DNA of 64,000 nucleotides, taken from contig CM055618.1 in NCBI GenBank assembly GCA_029379385.1, forward strand, positions 5,156,134-5,220,133, given 5' to 3'. This document shows positions 23,288 to 33,269 of the stretch, piece after piece. The DNA is from Quillaja saponaria (Eukaryota > Streptophyta > Magnoliopsida > Fabales > Quillajaceae). The notes under the pieces were generated by a model that made no database searches, was not told the origin of the DNA, and worked only from the letters and a program-made list of their open reading frames with translations. Made by a program: the position numbers and the translations under genes. Position 1 is the first letter of the stretch. Each line of letters starts with the position of its first letter.

Positions 23288-23829
23288 TTAACGTGTTGTG
23301 TGTATTCAAGTCATGTAAAATGGTCATTTAAACATCTTTAGGATAAGCCAACCATACCATATCATCAGTAGTGTCAAATAAGACTTTTAGAAAGAAATGG
23401 AAAGTCATTTGGAAATACAATGAAAAAACTATGCAAGTTAACATGTTTTTCGTGTAAACTTAGTCTTTTTTGGGTCGGGGTGGGAAAAATGGTCTTTTAC
23501 ACAGATGTAGGACAAGTCAACCATATCATAGCATCTATAGTGTCAAATAAGACTTGTAGAAAGAAATAGAACGTCATTTGGACATCTAATGAAAAATTAT
23601 GTAAGTTAACATATTGTGCGTGTAAACTTAGTCTTTTTTGGGTCGTTGGGAGAAAATGGTCTATTACACATCTTTAGAATGAGTCGGTCATACCGCAACA
23701 TTTGTAATGTCAAATAAGACTTGTAGAAAGAAACAAAACATCATTTGAACATTTAATGAAAAATTACACAAGTTAACGTGTTGGGTGTATTTGGGTCATG
23801 GGGGAGCAAAATGGTCATTTACACCACAC
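23288..23829. repeat. Tandem array of 150-168 bp units, about 3.3 copies
   Basis: Units begin with TTAAC at 23288, 23438, 23606 and 23773. Each contains GGTC.TTTACAC, a CATACC/CATATC word, GTGTCAAATAAGACTT, TAGAAAGAAA and AACGTCATTTGGAC-like words in the same order. Units 2 and 3 are closest; unit 1 lacks the TTTTTTGGGTCG segment and the last is partial. The array directly abuts the truncated end of the LINE and is followed by a CA/TA microsatellite at 23824-23864. Confidence 0.85.
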
Positions 23830-23935
23830 ACACACACACATATATATATATAAACACACATACATATTTTCCTGTTATTTATTATAACTTCAATTGATTA
23901 TGTTATTAAAACTACTTCTTTGCTAATGGTAACAG

Positions 23936-24040
23936 GCATTGTATCCCTCAGCTACTTCAAATGCCAATGCTAATGTAGTTCCAGAGGCTAATGATACTGC
24001 AGATGATAATCATGCTGTAGATGTTGAGTTAGGGGACTAG
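23936..24040 (+). pseudogene. Terminal exon remnant, probably of a transposon gene
   Basis: An AG acceptor (GGTAACAG) is followed by an open 35-codon stretch ending in TAG at 24038. It encodes a small acidic, Asn/Ala/Asp-rich tail starting LYPSATSNANANVVPEA. It lies just before CACTA-like subterminal repeats, which suggests the last exon of an element-encoded protein. No upstream exon was found. Confidence 0.4.
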
Positions 24041-24559
24041 GTAGAATTTGATGTATTTTAACTATATTTTCTATTGTTGAATAATAATTATTGTGAATTT
24101 TGGTATATAAAAATCCAAAATTTTCTCTTATAATATTTTTTTAATAGATTTATGGTATAAAATCAGGAAGTATCCAAAAAAGAAAAAAAATAAATTATTA
24201 AGGGTAAATCTGTCCATAAATCATAGAAACTTATGGCATAACTGTCGGTAGCATTAAATTACTGTCGGTAGCGAGTTTTCAACAAGTATGCTGTCGATAG
24301 AACTAAGTACTGATAGCGTAGTGCTGACAGCATGTTGTCAACAATTATCTGGAATTTTCTTAAATAGGACAAATAATACCAACATTGTGATGTTGATAGT
24401 TCCAGTACGGTAGTAATTATTGCTGATGGCTTTTCAACATTAAGATTCTCCACCAACAACTAAATTTTCGAGAGCCTTTCACCTTGTTGGTAGGCCAACA
24501 AGCAAATTGTTCATTGCCGAGAGCATGATGCATCGGTAGTATTGCAGTTTTTTGTGTGA
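24041..24559. mobile_element. CACTA-like terminal remnant with CTGTCGGTAGC repeats
   Basis: From 24242 a short motif recurs in both orientations: CTGTCGGTAGC (24242, 24262), CTGTCGATAG (24291), TGACAGCATG (24326), GTTGATAG (24384), CTGATGGC (24422) and CATCGGTAGT (24531). It finishes at TTTTTTGTGTG around 24548-24558, close to the inverted CACTA terminus TTCTTGTAGTG. This is the layout of a CACTA subterminal region. The opposite end was not found. Confidence 0.5.
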
Positions 24560-25140
24560 GAATCTACATAAATTTCTATTACAATTTGAAACACTCAAAA
24601 ATATTTTCATAAACCATTGAGAAAAAGCAAAAGGACTTTTCACAACCTCACTTATGATAGCAATAACGTACCAAGATCTTAAACCAACGTTCAAACTCAT
24701 CAACTCTGAATTCTCTTGTGCTAATAACATCCACGAACCTAGCTTGGCCAAAAATATTATTGGAAAACATCTCTTGGAAAATTGACTATGGGTTTGCTTT
24801 AGTGCCACCCAAGCTTAACTATGGAAAGAAAAGAGAGATCCAATCTTAGAGTTGTTACAATTGAATAGAGAGATAATGCAGAAAAAAGAGTTTTTCCTAT
24901 TAGCATCCCGTGCTCTCATTGTCGCTTCCATCTCTGACCCCATCTTAGGCGGAACATTTAGACTCAGTGAGAGAGGATGGAGAGTAGGTAAGATGAGAGA
25001 GTGGGAGGAGTTGCAGCAGAGAGGTAAAGATAGAAAGCCGCAAAAAGGGTGGAAGAGGCGAAAAGCTACTTGTGAATGAAAGGAAGGAGGAGAAAAGCAA
25101 AAGGAAATAAAAAGAAAAGAAAGGGAAAACAATAACTAGG
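24560..25140 (-). other. Exon-like and leader-like segments of unknown origin
   Basis: The minus strand has a CT-rich leader-like stretch (about 24950-25135), then a short frame from an ATG near 24943 (MGSEMEATMRARDANRKNS). Further left, at about 24640-24770, another open stretch reads FGQARFVDVISTREFRVDEF. Together they look like fragments of a host gene, perhaps captured by the adjacent CACTA remnant. No family is recognised and no intact gene can be built. Confidence 0.3.
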
Positions 25141-25388
25141 TCTTTTTTTTGAAACTATAAATATACCCGTACAATTTAAAATTTTAACAAAATACACACT
25201 CTAAAGTCTAAAAAAAAAAAAAAAACACTCCTTTAGACAATTGCAGCAAATCATTTCACCTATTTTACCTACTTTTCCATTTTTTCAATTAAAAAAATTT
25301 ATACAACAAACAAATCAAACAACAATTCTACATTTACATATTTCAAGAAATCATCTTTTTAAAATAATATTTTACCTTGTATTCATTA
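25141..25388. other. AT-rich spacer left of the hAT element
   Basis: Includes a run of A (25210-25225). No gene. Confidence 0.4.
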
Positions 25389-28300
25389 TTGTCAAGATCG
25401 CGCGATGGCGCGCAAGATTGTACGATCCAACGATCCCAAGCCACCACACAGAGTCGGCACAGACTAAAGATCGCTACCTGCATAACTCAGACTCAAGATT
25501 GTGGAATCGGAGGACGCATCTTGAGATCGCGAGTTGGTTGCCGAGCTCACCAATTCTGCAAAAACTAATTTTCGGGTCAAAATTCAATTGGACTTCAGAG
25601 AGACCCAAACTTTCAGAGCTAAAATTTGGATTCGAGGTTAACCCTTGAGAGCTGTAGCTGCCTCCTTCTACGCAGACCTTCCCTCTACTCAGCTTAGACC
25701 TCCCTTTACTCAGCTCAAACGTCTTCCTCTTCTCCTTCTTTAATAATTCTGGGCGAAGTGAGGTGGAAGCATTTTTGAAGCCTTTGATCTGGAGATTGGC
25801 AAGATTTTGGCTTCAATTTGATAATTTGCAGAGCACTTTGTCGAGTGAGTGGGCAGTGGGCAGACTGAGCCTCTGCAACGGCTTTCTGTCGACTCCTCCT
25901 TCACTTTACTCCTTCTGCCTTCACTTTACAAAGGGTTTTTTATTTTTCAATTGCTGCTTGCTGGCCCGTTAGGTATTATGTCAATTGTCATGTGTAATGT
26001 AAATGTAATATTAATATCTATAGGTGGAGAAGTGTAAACATATGATATATAATTTAATAATATTGATTTCAATTGGTATATGAGTATATCTGTGTATATA
26101 ATTTAATTTTGTATATTTGTATATAATTTATGTATCTATTTGATTTTAGTTATTTATGACTTTAAACTTTTGTCTATAAAAAAATCACAGCAAGATTTCA
26201 ACTTCAATTTCAATTGATTTCATTTTGGTAATGCTTAATTAGTTATTACTTTGATGTTAATTTGATAATGGCTGCCTTTGATGTGTTTTTAAAGAAAAAT
26301 GTCTCCATCTGGTTCATCTAAGAGTAGAAAAAATGCTTCGGGAAGTAGAACTGATGTGGGTTGAGGAATATGGTACTTCCAGTTGAAGGAAACAAGCGAA
26401 AAGTAAAATGCAAATATTGTTCAAAGATTGGAATAAGTGAAAATTTTTTATTCAAGCACCACCTTGCAGGCACCAGAGAAGATATAATGGCATATGCAAG
26501 TGTTCTGGATGATGTGAAAAATAAGATGAGAATTGTCTTGGAGAAATTAGAGGGAAAAAAAGTGAAGAAGAAGAGGATTTTAGAATACAGTGAAGGTGAT
26601 ATGGAAGAGGTAGAAATTGTGCGAACAAGTAGAGGGAAAGAGAAAGAAATTAAGGGATATTTTGTGCAAAATTCTAGTGGGGTTGGAAGTAACAAAACAC
26701 AAACAACAATGAATCAATGGGTCAAAAATGATTTACGAGAAGAAGCATGTTCGAAGATAGCTCAATTTTTCTATACAAATGCTATCTCTTTTAATTGTGT
26801 GAAAAATCCTAAGTTTGCTAAGATGTTAGAAGTAATTGGGAGGTATAGTAGTGGGCTCAAAGGTCATTCTTATAATGAATTGAGGGAAAAATTCTTGAAG
26901 ATAGAAATGAGTAAAACAATGGGTCTTCTTGAGGAGTTTAAACTAGAATGGAAAAAAACAGGATGTTCTCTAATGTTTGATTGTTGGACAGATAGGAAAA
27001 GACATTCTATATGCAATTTCTTGGTCAATAGTCTGAAAGAGACTATATTTTTATCATCAGTGGACACATCAGACTTCTCTAAAGCTGCCGTCAAAGTTTT
27101 TGAGATGTTAGATGATGTTGTGAAGAAGATTGGGGAGTAGAATGTGGTGCAAGTGATTACTGATAATGCAGCAAACTACAAATAAGCAGTTGATGGAAAA
27201 AAGAAAAAGCTTATATTGGACACCATGTGCAGCACACTGCATTGATATGATATTAGAGGATTTAACAAAAAAATTGAAGACGCATTCAGTGACCATTGAA
27301 AAAGGAAAGCGAATTACTACATACATTTATGGAAGAAACATGCTCATTGTTATGTTAAAGAGTTTCACCAAAGGGAGAGATTTAATTAGACATGCTGCGA
27401 CTCGGTTTGTTACTTTATACTTGACATTGGGGTGCCTTCATGAATTAAAAGTAGCATTAATGAGAATGTTTTCTTCTCAAAAGTGGGAAGCAAGCATTTC
27501 TTCAAACACAGAAAAGGGAAAGAAAGTTGCAAGAATTGTTCTAAACAATGACTTTTGGAACAAAGTTGTTGAATGTCTTAAAGCTGCTAATCCTTTTATC
27601 AAGGTGCTCAGGTTAGTGGATTCAGAAGGAAAACCGGCTATGGGATTTATTTATGAAGAAATGGATCGGGCAAAAGAAAAAATACAATTAAATTTTGGAA
27701 ATGTTAAAAAGAGGTTAGTTTTTTTTTCTTTAAACAAGTAACTTCACATATTTACATATTATTTTTTATGTCAACTAATCCTTAATTTCTAATTAACCTT
27801 TATAGGTATGAGCCTATTTGGACCATTATTGATGAGAGATGGGAGATGTAGCTTCACAGGCCTTTGAATGCTGCAACTTACTACTTAAATCCTCAATACC
27901 ATTATAGTCCTACCTTCAAAGCTGATTATGAAGTTAAACGTGGACTTTATAGTTGCTTGGAGAGATTGGTTCGAGATTCAAATGAGAGAAATACAATTGA
28001 TTTGCAACTTGAAGAGTTCAAGAATGCTAGAGGATTATTTGGAATCTCAGCTACCAAGGCAATGAGGGAGAAAAAAGCTCCACCTGAATAATGGGATTCT
28101 TATGGAGATGGATGTCCTGAGTTACAAAGGTTTGCCATTCGGATCTTAAGCTTGACTTGTAGTTCTTCTGGATGCGAACATAATTAGAATGCATTTGAAA
28201 TGGTAAATATAAGTTGATAATATATATTATTTTGTTTTTATAATTCTTGTTTCTAGTATTGATCTCTTATAAATTATTCATTACTTTTTTAGGTGCATAC

Positions 28301-29197
28301 AAAGAAAAGGAACCGTTTGCATTAAAAGAAAATGAATGACTTAGTGTTTGTCATGTACAATTGCAAGTTGAATGAAAGGCAAACCAAAAAATATTCGGGC
28401 CCGAGCTTGAAATTGGATGATCTCTCATCAGATGATGAATGGATAACTTCGAAAGAAGATCTTGCAGATTTTTCATCAAATGAATGGCTATATGTTCTTG
28501 ATGGTTCTTCTAATGCCAATGATGATGTAGATGCTCCATTAGATGAAGATGAAGTGCAAGTTGTGCAAAATGATGATGTGGAGGATGATGTTGGTGTTGT
28601 AGGTGGTGAAGTTAATGAAATCATGAGTGTTGATAGTGATGAAGGTGAAAATTCCATTGACAATGAAGATGGTAATGATGACAATGACAATAGTGACGAT
28701 GATGTTAGCAATGGAGATGATGATGGAGAAAGAGGTGGAGATGATGAAGATAATTGTGATATTCATGAAGAAGGGACTAATTTTGGTTTAGACTAATTTA
28801 TGCAAATTGGATTTTAATTTTGTGGTATTAAGAATCTTTGTATGGATATTTTTTTTATGAACTTATGTTGGATTAGATGTTTATGAAATTAATGTTATGA
28901 ATTTGATATTCGTATTGGATGCTTTATGTTTATACTTGTACACTCTTTGAGTAGTTCTTTTATATTATTGATGAAATTGGTGAATATTTTGCTTTAAAAA
29001 TAAACATATTTGGAGCTTTATACAAATTATGCTTGTTTATAATAAAATACACATATTTACAACAAATTATGTACAAATATATATACTCTAATAATTATTT
29101 TACAAAATTTGTAAGATCTTCCGATTCTACCGATTTGATCTTACGAGTCGATCTTGTCCTCTCTTAATGATCTTGTGTAAGATCTCAATCTTGACAA
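25389..29197 (+). mobile_element. hAT superfamily DNA transposon, about 3.8 kb
   Basis: A dead hAT transposase gene (26299-28796) lies inside this interval. The left end reads TTGTCAAGATCGCGCGAT and the right end, inverted, TTGTCAAGATTGAGAT, a plausible terminal inverted repeat. Subterminal words built on GATC (ACGATCC, CGATCTTG, TAAGATCT) cluster at both ends. The expected 8-bp target duplication is not clean: the left flank CATTATT resembles the right flank CATTGCTT only in part. The 900 bases before the transposase hold a non-coding leader. Confidence 0.65.
26299..28796 (+). pseudogene. hAT transposase pseudogene (BED finger, DUF659, dimerisation domain)
   Basis: From an ATG at 26299, translation across frames gives a BED-type zinc finger (CKYCSK near 26411, FKHHLAG near 26452) and a lysine-rich linker. 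DUF659 follows with the transposase core (CSLMFDCWTDRKRHSI, about 26964-27010; VITDNAANYK near 27155; PCAAHCIDMILEDL, 27224-27265; RHAATRFVTLYLTL, about 27389-27430). The hAT dimerisation region has WTIIDERWEM and YYLNPQYHY (27820-27905), then SLTCSSSGCEHN (28150-28185). The C-terminus is a long Asp/Glu/Asn-rich tail to 28796. Introns lie at about 27715-27805 and 28203-28292. Breaks include a frameshift near 26360 before the finger, a stop at 27138, a frameshift at about 27175 and further stops at 27847 and 28089. It cannot encode an active enzyme. Confidence 0.88.
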
Positions 29198-29492
29198 CAT
29201 TGCTTGTATTTATAATACATCAATATAATACGCAAATTAATAATAACTAATTTATAGGGTGTTACAACATCCTTGCGACTAGGATCTTCAACCTCTTAGC
29301 CTACATACTTTCGGTCAACTGTATACGGTCGGATTTCTCTTCAACGCACAGTATAATCTCTTACGTTCGATCACTACAATCTTTCATATGAAATTCGACA
29401 TTTAGTGACTGAATTCCATAACTTGAGATTTTGGAGTGTCAAACAGATATGTACCTCTGTTCTTACATAAAACAGCATGTGGAGAGAGCCAT
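29198..29492. other. Spacer between hAT element and solo LTR
   Basis: Contains GTGTTACAACATCC and several CGATC words but no gene. It may be a fragment of another LTR-type repeat. Confidence 0.35.
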
Positions 29493-29830
29493 TGCAACAC
29501 CCCCAAAATTAATACTTAAATTAATTGTAGGATAAGTAATTATCTTATGAGTTAAATATGATTAAAATTTAATTACATATTATTTCATGAATAGGAATAG
29601 TACATGTACGTATAAAAATATGTATAAGATATGTATTAGTATAAGAATAGTATATACATATATGATACGCATTAATATAGGAGTAGTGTATACATAAAAT
29701 ATGTATAAATACATGAACGTATATATGTATACATACATGTATATACGTATATAAAAATATGGACACATGTAGATATTGGAACAAAGATGGAAAAATGCTA
29801 CATGGTGGTGTTAAAAGAAAAAGAGAAAGT

Positions 29831-30056
29831 AATAAAATATAGGTTTCTTGCTAGAAAAGGAAATGAGATGGATTAGGTATAAGAACCATATTGAAAGAAG
29901 ACGAGAAAATAATAAAATATAGGTTCCTTGCTAGAAAAGGAAATGTGATGGATTAGGTGTAAGAATCATGTTGAAAGAAGAAGATAAAATGATAAAATAT
30001 AGGTTACTTGCTAGGAAAGGAAATGTGTTGAATTAGGTGTAAGAAGGAGATTAAGT
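29831..30056. repeat. Three-copy 80-bp tandem repeat inside the solo LTR
   Basis: The word ATAAAATATAGGTT followed by CTTGCTA recurs at 29832, 29912 and 29992, exactly 80 bases apart. The shared remainder includes AAAGGAAATG, GATGGATTAGGT, GTAAGAA and TTGAAAGAAGA. The third unit is incomplete at its end. Confidence 0.9.
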
Positions 30057-30337
30057 GTGGTAATTTGTAATTAATGAAGGGGCTTAGTTGTAAGAAGGAG
30101 GAAAAAGGTAGAAAAGTTGTAATAATTAAGGGAGGCATGTGAAACAAAGTTAAGACATAAGGTAGTAAGTAATAATTAACATAGAAAGGTGGCTAGATAA
30201 GAGGAAGACAAGTGTTAAGATGAAAGAACACATGTTAATTTAGAGAATGACAAGTAAGTGGTTGTAATTTTAGAGGACTAAAAGGGTAAAATAAGAAATG
30301 AAACTTTCTCCTAAATTCTAAACCTTGGCCATGCACT

Positions 30338-30346
30338 ATAAATAGG
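30338..30346 (+). promoter_or_regulatory. Candidate TATA box of the solo LTR
   Basis: TATAAATAG followed by a purine-rich tract is a good match to plant TATA promoters. It would start transcription near 30370 inside the LTR, as is usual for U3/R boundaries. Confidence 0.45.
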
Positions 30347-30837
30347 AGGAGGGAGGTAGTGACCAAAATGCATAGGAAAGAGTGTGAGAAAGTAAGAGAA
30401 AAAGTAAGAAAGTAGAGAAAGTGAAAGAAAAGTGAGGAAAAGTGAGAGAAAAAGTAAGAAAACAAAGAAAATAAAAGAAATAGTAAGAAATAAAAGAAAA
30501 AAGCAAACCGTGAGCTAGGAAGGAGAAGGAAAAAACCGAGAGAGAATAGGAAGAAGGAGGCATAGGAGAAAAAGAAAGAAAATAAGGCTAAGGGCATTAG
30601 GCAAGTATTAATGCATTCCTTTGTTTTATTTTATCCTTGCTTTGAAAGCTACTTCCTTGTTCCTCTTATATTCTTCAAGCTACTCTTTCAACTTTCATGC
30701 ATATGAAATGGCATGTTTTATGAGAAATTGAATTATGTGCAACCAAAGAAAATGAAATGTGTGGAATTTGCATAGTTTTGGCACTTGTAGTCTATCTTGA
30801 CATTATTTTGCTCAAACTATAAAATGAATCCTATCTA

Positions 30838-31136
30838 GAGATGGTACAATGATGTGCCAAAAATCTTGCAGGGTGGTGTCTAATGAGATGGCACTGAGAT
30901 GTGCTGTAAGTCTTGAAAGGCGATGTCTCATGAGATGGTACCATAAAGTGCCGTAAGTCTAGAGATGATGTCTCTTGGGATGGATCCATATCTAGAAGAG
31001 GTGGTACAATGATGTGCCAAAAGTCTCGCAGGGCAATCTCTCATAAGATGGCACTGAGATGTACTATAAGTCTTGAAGGGTGATGTCTCATGAGATGGTA
31101 CAATAATGTGCCATAAGTCTAGAGACGATGCCTCGG
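30838..31136. repeat. Two-level tandem repeat inside the solo LTR
   Basis: A roughly 50-base subunit (GATGGTACAATGATGTGCC, then AAGTCT, then GATGTCTCATGA) recurs about six times. Groups of three subunits form two higher-order units starting near 30838 and 30997 that match each other more closely than their own subunits do. Confidence 0.85.
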
Positions 31137-31887
31137 TTTGCATATTGGCAAGAAATGAGGAAAATGAATCCCTTTTAGGAAACTTAAAGAAAATAAGGAA
31201 AAAGGCTAACTTGCATTGCATATTCTTATATTTCTGAAAGTGCCATCAAGAATCCTTCATTGTCATGTATAAATGCTTGTTGAGGTTCGACTCACTTTCC
31301 TTCATCTTGATGTGCAAATTAATTAAGTACTATGGATGTGTATTGTTTTCCTTGGAGGTCTTTGTAATGAGAAAAGATGACAAGTGGTTGATTATTGAAA
31401 GAAGAATGGTCATGTAAAGGCCCTTATTGTATAATTTGGTGACTAGAGTTTTGACTTAAACTTAGTGTCTTAGAAGGAAGTTTGTTAGTATGTCTTCTTT
31501 GGTCAAAACCATACATGTATATAAGAAGGTAAGTAAAAGGATGTACTATGTGACCTTTGTGTTCAATTTGGCTAAGCAATTTCTTAAGAGAAAGAAAAAG
31601 TCAATTACTTAAAGGACAAATGAAACAAATGGTAGGATGTCAATTAGGATGAATTGTGTAAATAGTACATGACCAATCGGCCGAGTAGTAAATTATGTAA
31701 AATGAAATAAGAAGAACGTCTAAGAAAAATTATAAAGTATCACCGCACAAGAAAAATAAAGATGTTAGAAAATACAAATAACAAAAGGATTACCAATTAA
31801 ATAGGCTTAAGAGTTTGATTACATATTAAATTAATTTAAGAGTTTATAAGTAAATTAAGTATAGGATTAAGGAAAGAGAATGTTACA

Positions 31888-33269
31888 CCCATCACCTAGG
31901 GTTCGATACTGGGTTAGGCCAATGCAAATTAATTACTCTTCCCACTTATGCGCCATTTGGGCCACAGCCCAAGGTCCGACAGAATGAGTATTAAAAAGAT
32001 AAATGAAAAAGAAAAATTAATCCAGATAAATAGAAGAAAAAGCTTTCTATTCTCTACCATAAATCAGTGGACCTTAGCCCCATGTACATGACAAAAAGGT
32101 CAGGGTGAAGAAAGAGTAGCACGTGGTCCCAAAAGCAAAGCAAAGAGGAACTGCGAAGTGGGAACCCTTTTGGTGCACCTTTCGCTCTGTGTTCGCTTTT
32201 GCTTTGGTTTGAATTGTGAAAAAAAACATAAGCAAAAGCGACACTCACGCAGTTTCCTTTTGAATTGATTCTTCTATATAATAATAATAATCTTTCATTT
32301 TAAACAAACACTTATTTCATTTTTATTATGTGCCCCTAAATTAATGTAAAGTCTACTGCCTCTCTTCCCTAATTGTAATAAATGAAAGGTTGTGAGTCTC
32401 ACAGTTGCTGTGGCTGAGCTCTGCGTGTTGTGTTTTGTTGAGAGGGACGAGTCCCTGTGCATAACCATTTCAACCGTGGCACTGAAAAACATGGTGTTTT
32501 TATTTTATATGGATTTAAAAGGAACACAAATGCAGACAACGACCCCCCCCCCCCCCCCCCCCCCCCCCCATCTTTCTCTCTATCTCTCTCTATAGTCTCT
32601 CTCCTTGAATTTGGGTTGAATGAGAGGTCAGCAACTTTGAATTGAATGGCTCTTTCCTATCATATAGCATAATGGTCCCAACTTATTATTTCCCCCAGAT
32701 ATCAAATATGAATAAATCCATGTGTCATTGATTTTATTTACTTTGGAAAGAGTACTTCATGCCAAGCAGGCTAAGCTAGATGCATGACATCTCAAGCTGC
32801 TTTCCTTGTAGTCCTTAAAATTAAAATCTCTTATGTGATGCCTAATAAACTGCCTGCATGAATGTATAACAAAAAAAAAAAAAAGAACTATTTAGGTACT
32901 ATTTAATAACATAAGAATTAAGATGATCATCTCTTTTTCTTGAAAACAAATGTTTAGATCAATCATTAAGTCAAAGGTTACAGCACTCCTTCCTCAGACC
33001 CCAAAAACAGCCTGATCACTCAGAAACATTTACCTACTTAATACAACATGAAGTGGAAAAATAATAATAATAATAATTAAGAACCTTCTTAGATACAAAT
33101 TATATCAGCTCATTATTTAAAGAAAACATCTTTGTCTTTTCTACTGCTTTTTTGTTTTTAGCTTTTGCATTTTCCTCCCTCTTTTTTTTTCTCTCTCTCT
33201 CTCTCTTTTTTTTTTTTTTTTTTTGGTTTTTGGTTTTACCAACAACATAACCAGATCATGAACATTTTG
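31888..33269. other. Intergenic tract and 3' flank of the IDD gene
   Basis: No gene is supported. Notable simple sequence: 27 C at 32543-32569 followed by CT repeats, a run of A at 32870-32884, ATA repeats at 33060-33078, and CT plus T runs at 33189-33225 that fall in the 3' flank of the IDD gene. A GGTTCGATACTGG word at 31898 resembles a polymerase III B box, but no A box was found. Confidence 0.5.
32543..32569. repeat. Homopolymer of 27 C
   Basis: An uninterrupted run of C followed by CTCTCTATCTCTCTC. Its length is prone to sequencing error. Confidence 0.9.

Larger units (their letters stand above)
29493..31887 (+). mobile_element. Solo LTR of a gypsy-type retrotransposon, about 2.4 kb
   Basis: The left end, TGCAACACCC, and the right end, GAATGTTACA, form the expected TG...CA pair with inverted TGYAACA/TGTTACA. 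The five bases before it are GCCAT and those after it CCCAT, a target duplication with one change. There is no coding sequence, primer-binding site or second LTR, so this is a solo LTR left by recombination. Inside are a TATA box followed by a GAGGAGGGAGG tract, a three-copy 80-bp tandem repeat and a second tandem array. A long purine-rich stretch runs from about 30350 to 30595. The size suits large-LTR lineages such as Tekay, which is an inference only. Confidence 0.65.

Noticed and set aside
24815..25132. 105-codon minus-strand frame with a hydrophobic start resembling a signal peptide
   Set aside because: The start is the complement of a GA-rich leader-like tract; only a short inner frame is plausible as coding.
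28322..28766. Ser- and Ile-rich frames on the minus strand over the hAT acidic tail
   Set aside because: Shadows of GAT/GAA/AAT codon repeats in the transposase tail.
29569..29784. Possible hairpin or gene in the TATGTATA/TACATGTA tract
   Set aside because: Low-complexity AT/GC alternation inside the solo LTR; the frames found are artefacts of the repeat.
30235..30597. 120-codon Phe/Leu/Ser-rich frame on the minus strand
   Set aside because: It is the complement of a long GA-rich tract in the solo LTR; such tracts give spurious hydrophobic frames.
30838..31136. CRISPR-like direct repeats
   Set aside because: Units are contiguous without unique spacers, diverged, and lie in a plant LTR.
31896..31915. 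tRNA-like GGTTCGATACTGG
   Set aside because: No A box at the right distance and no cloverleaf.
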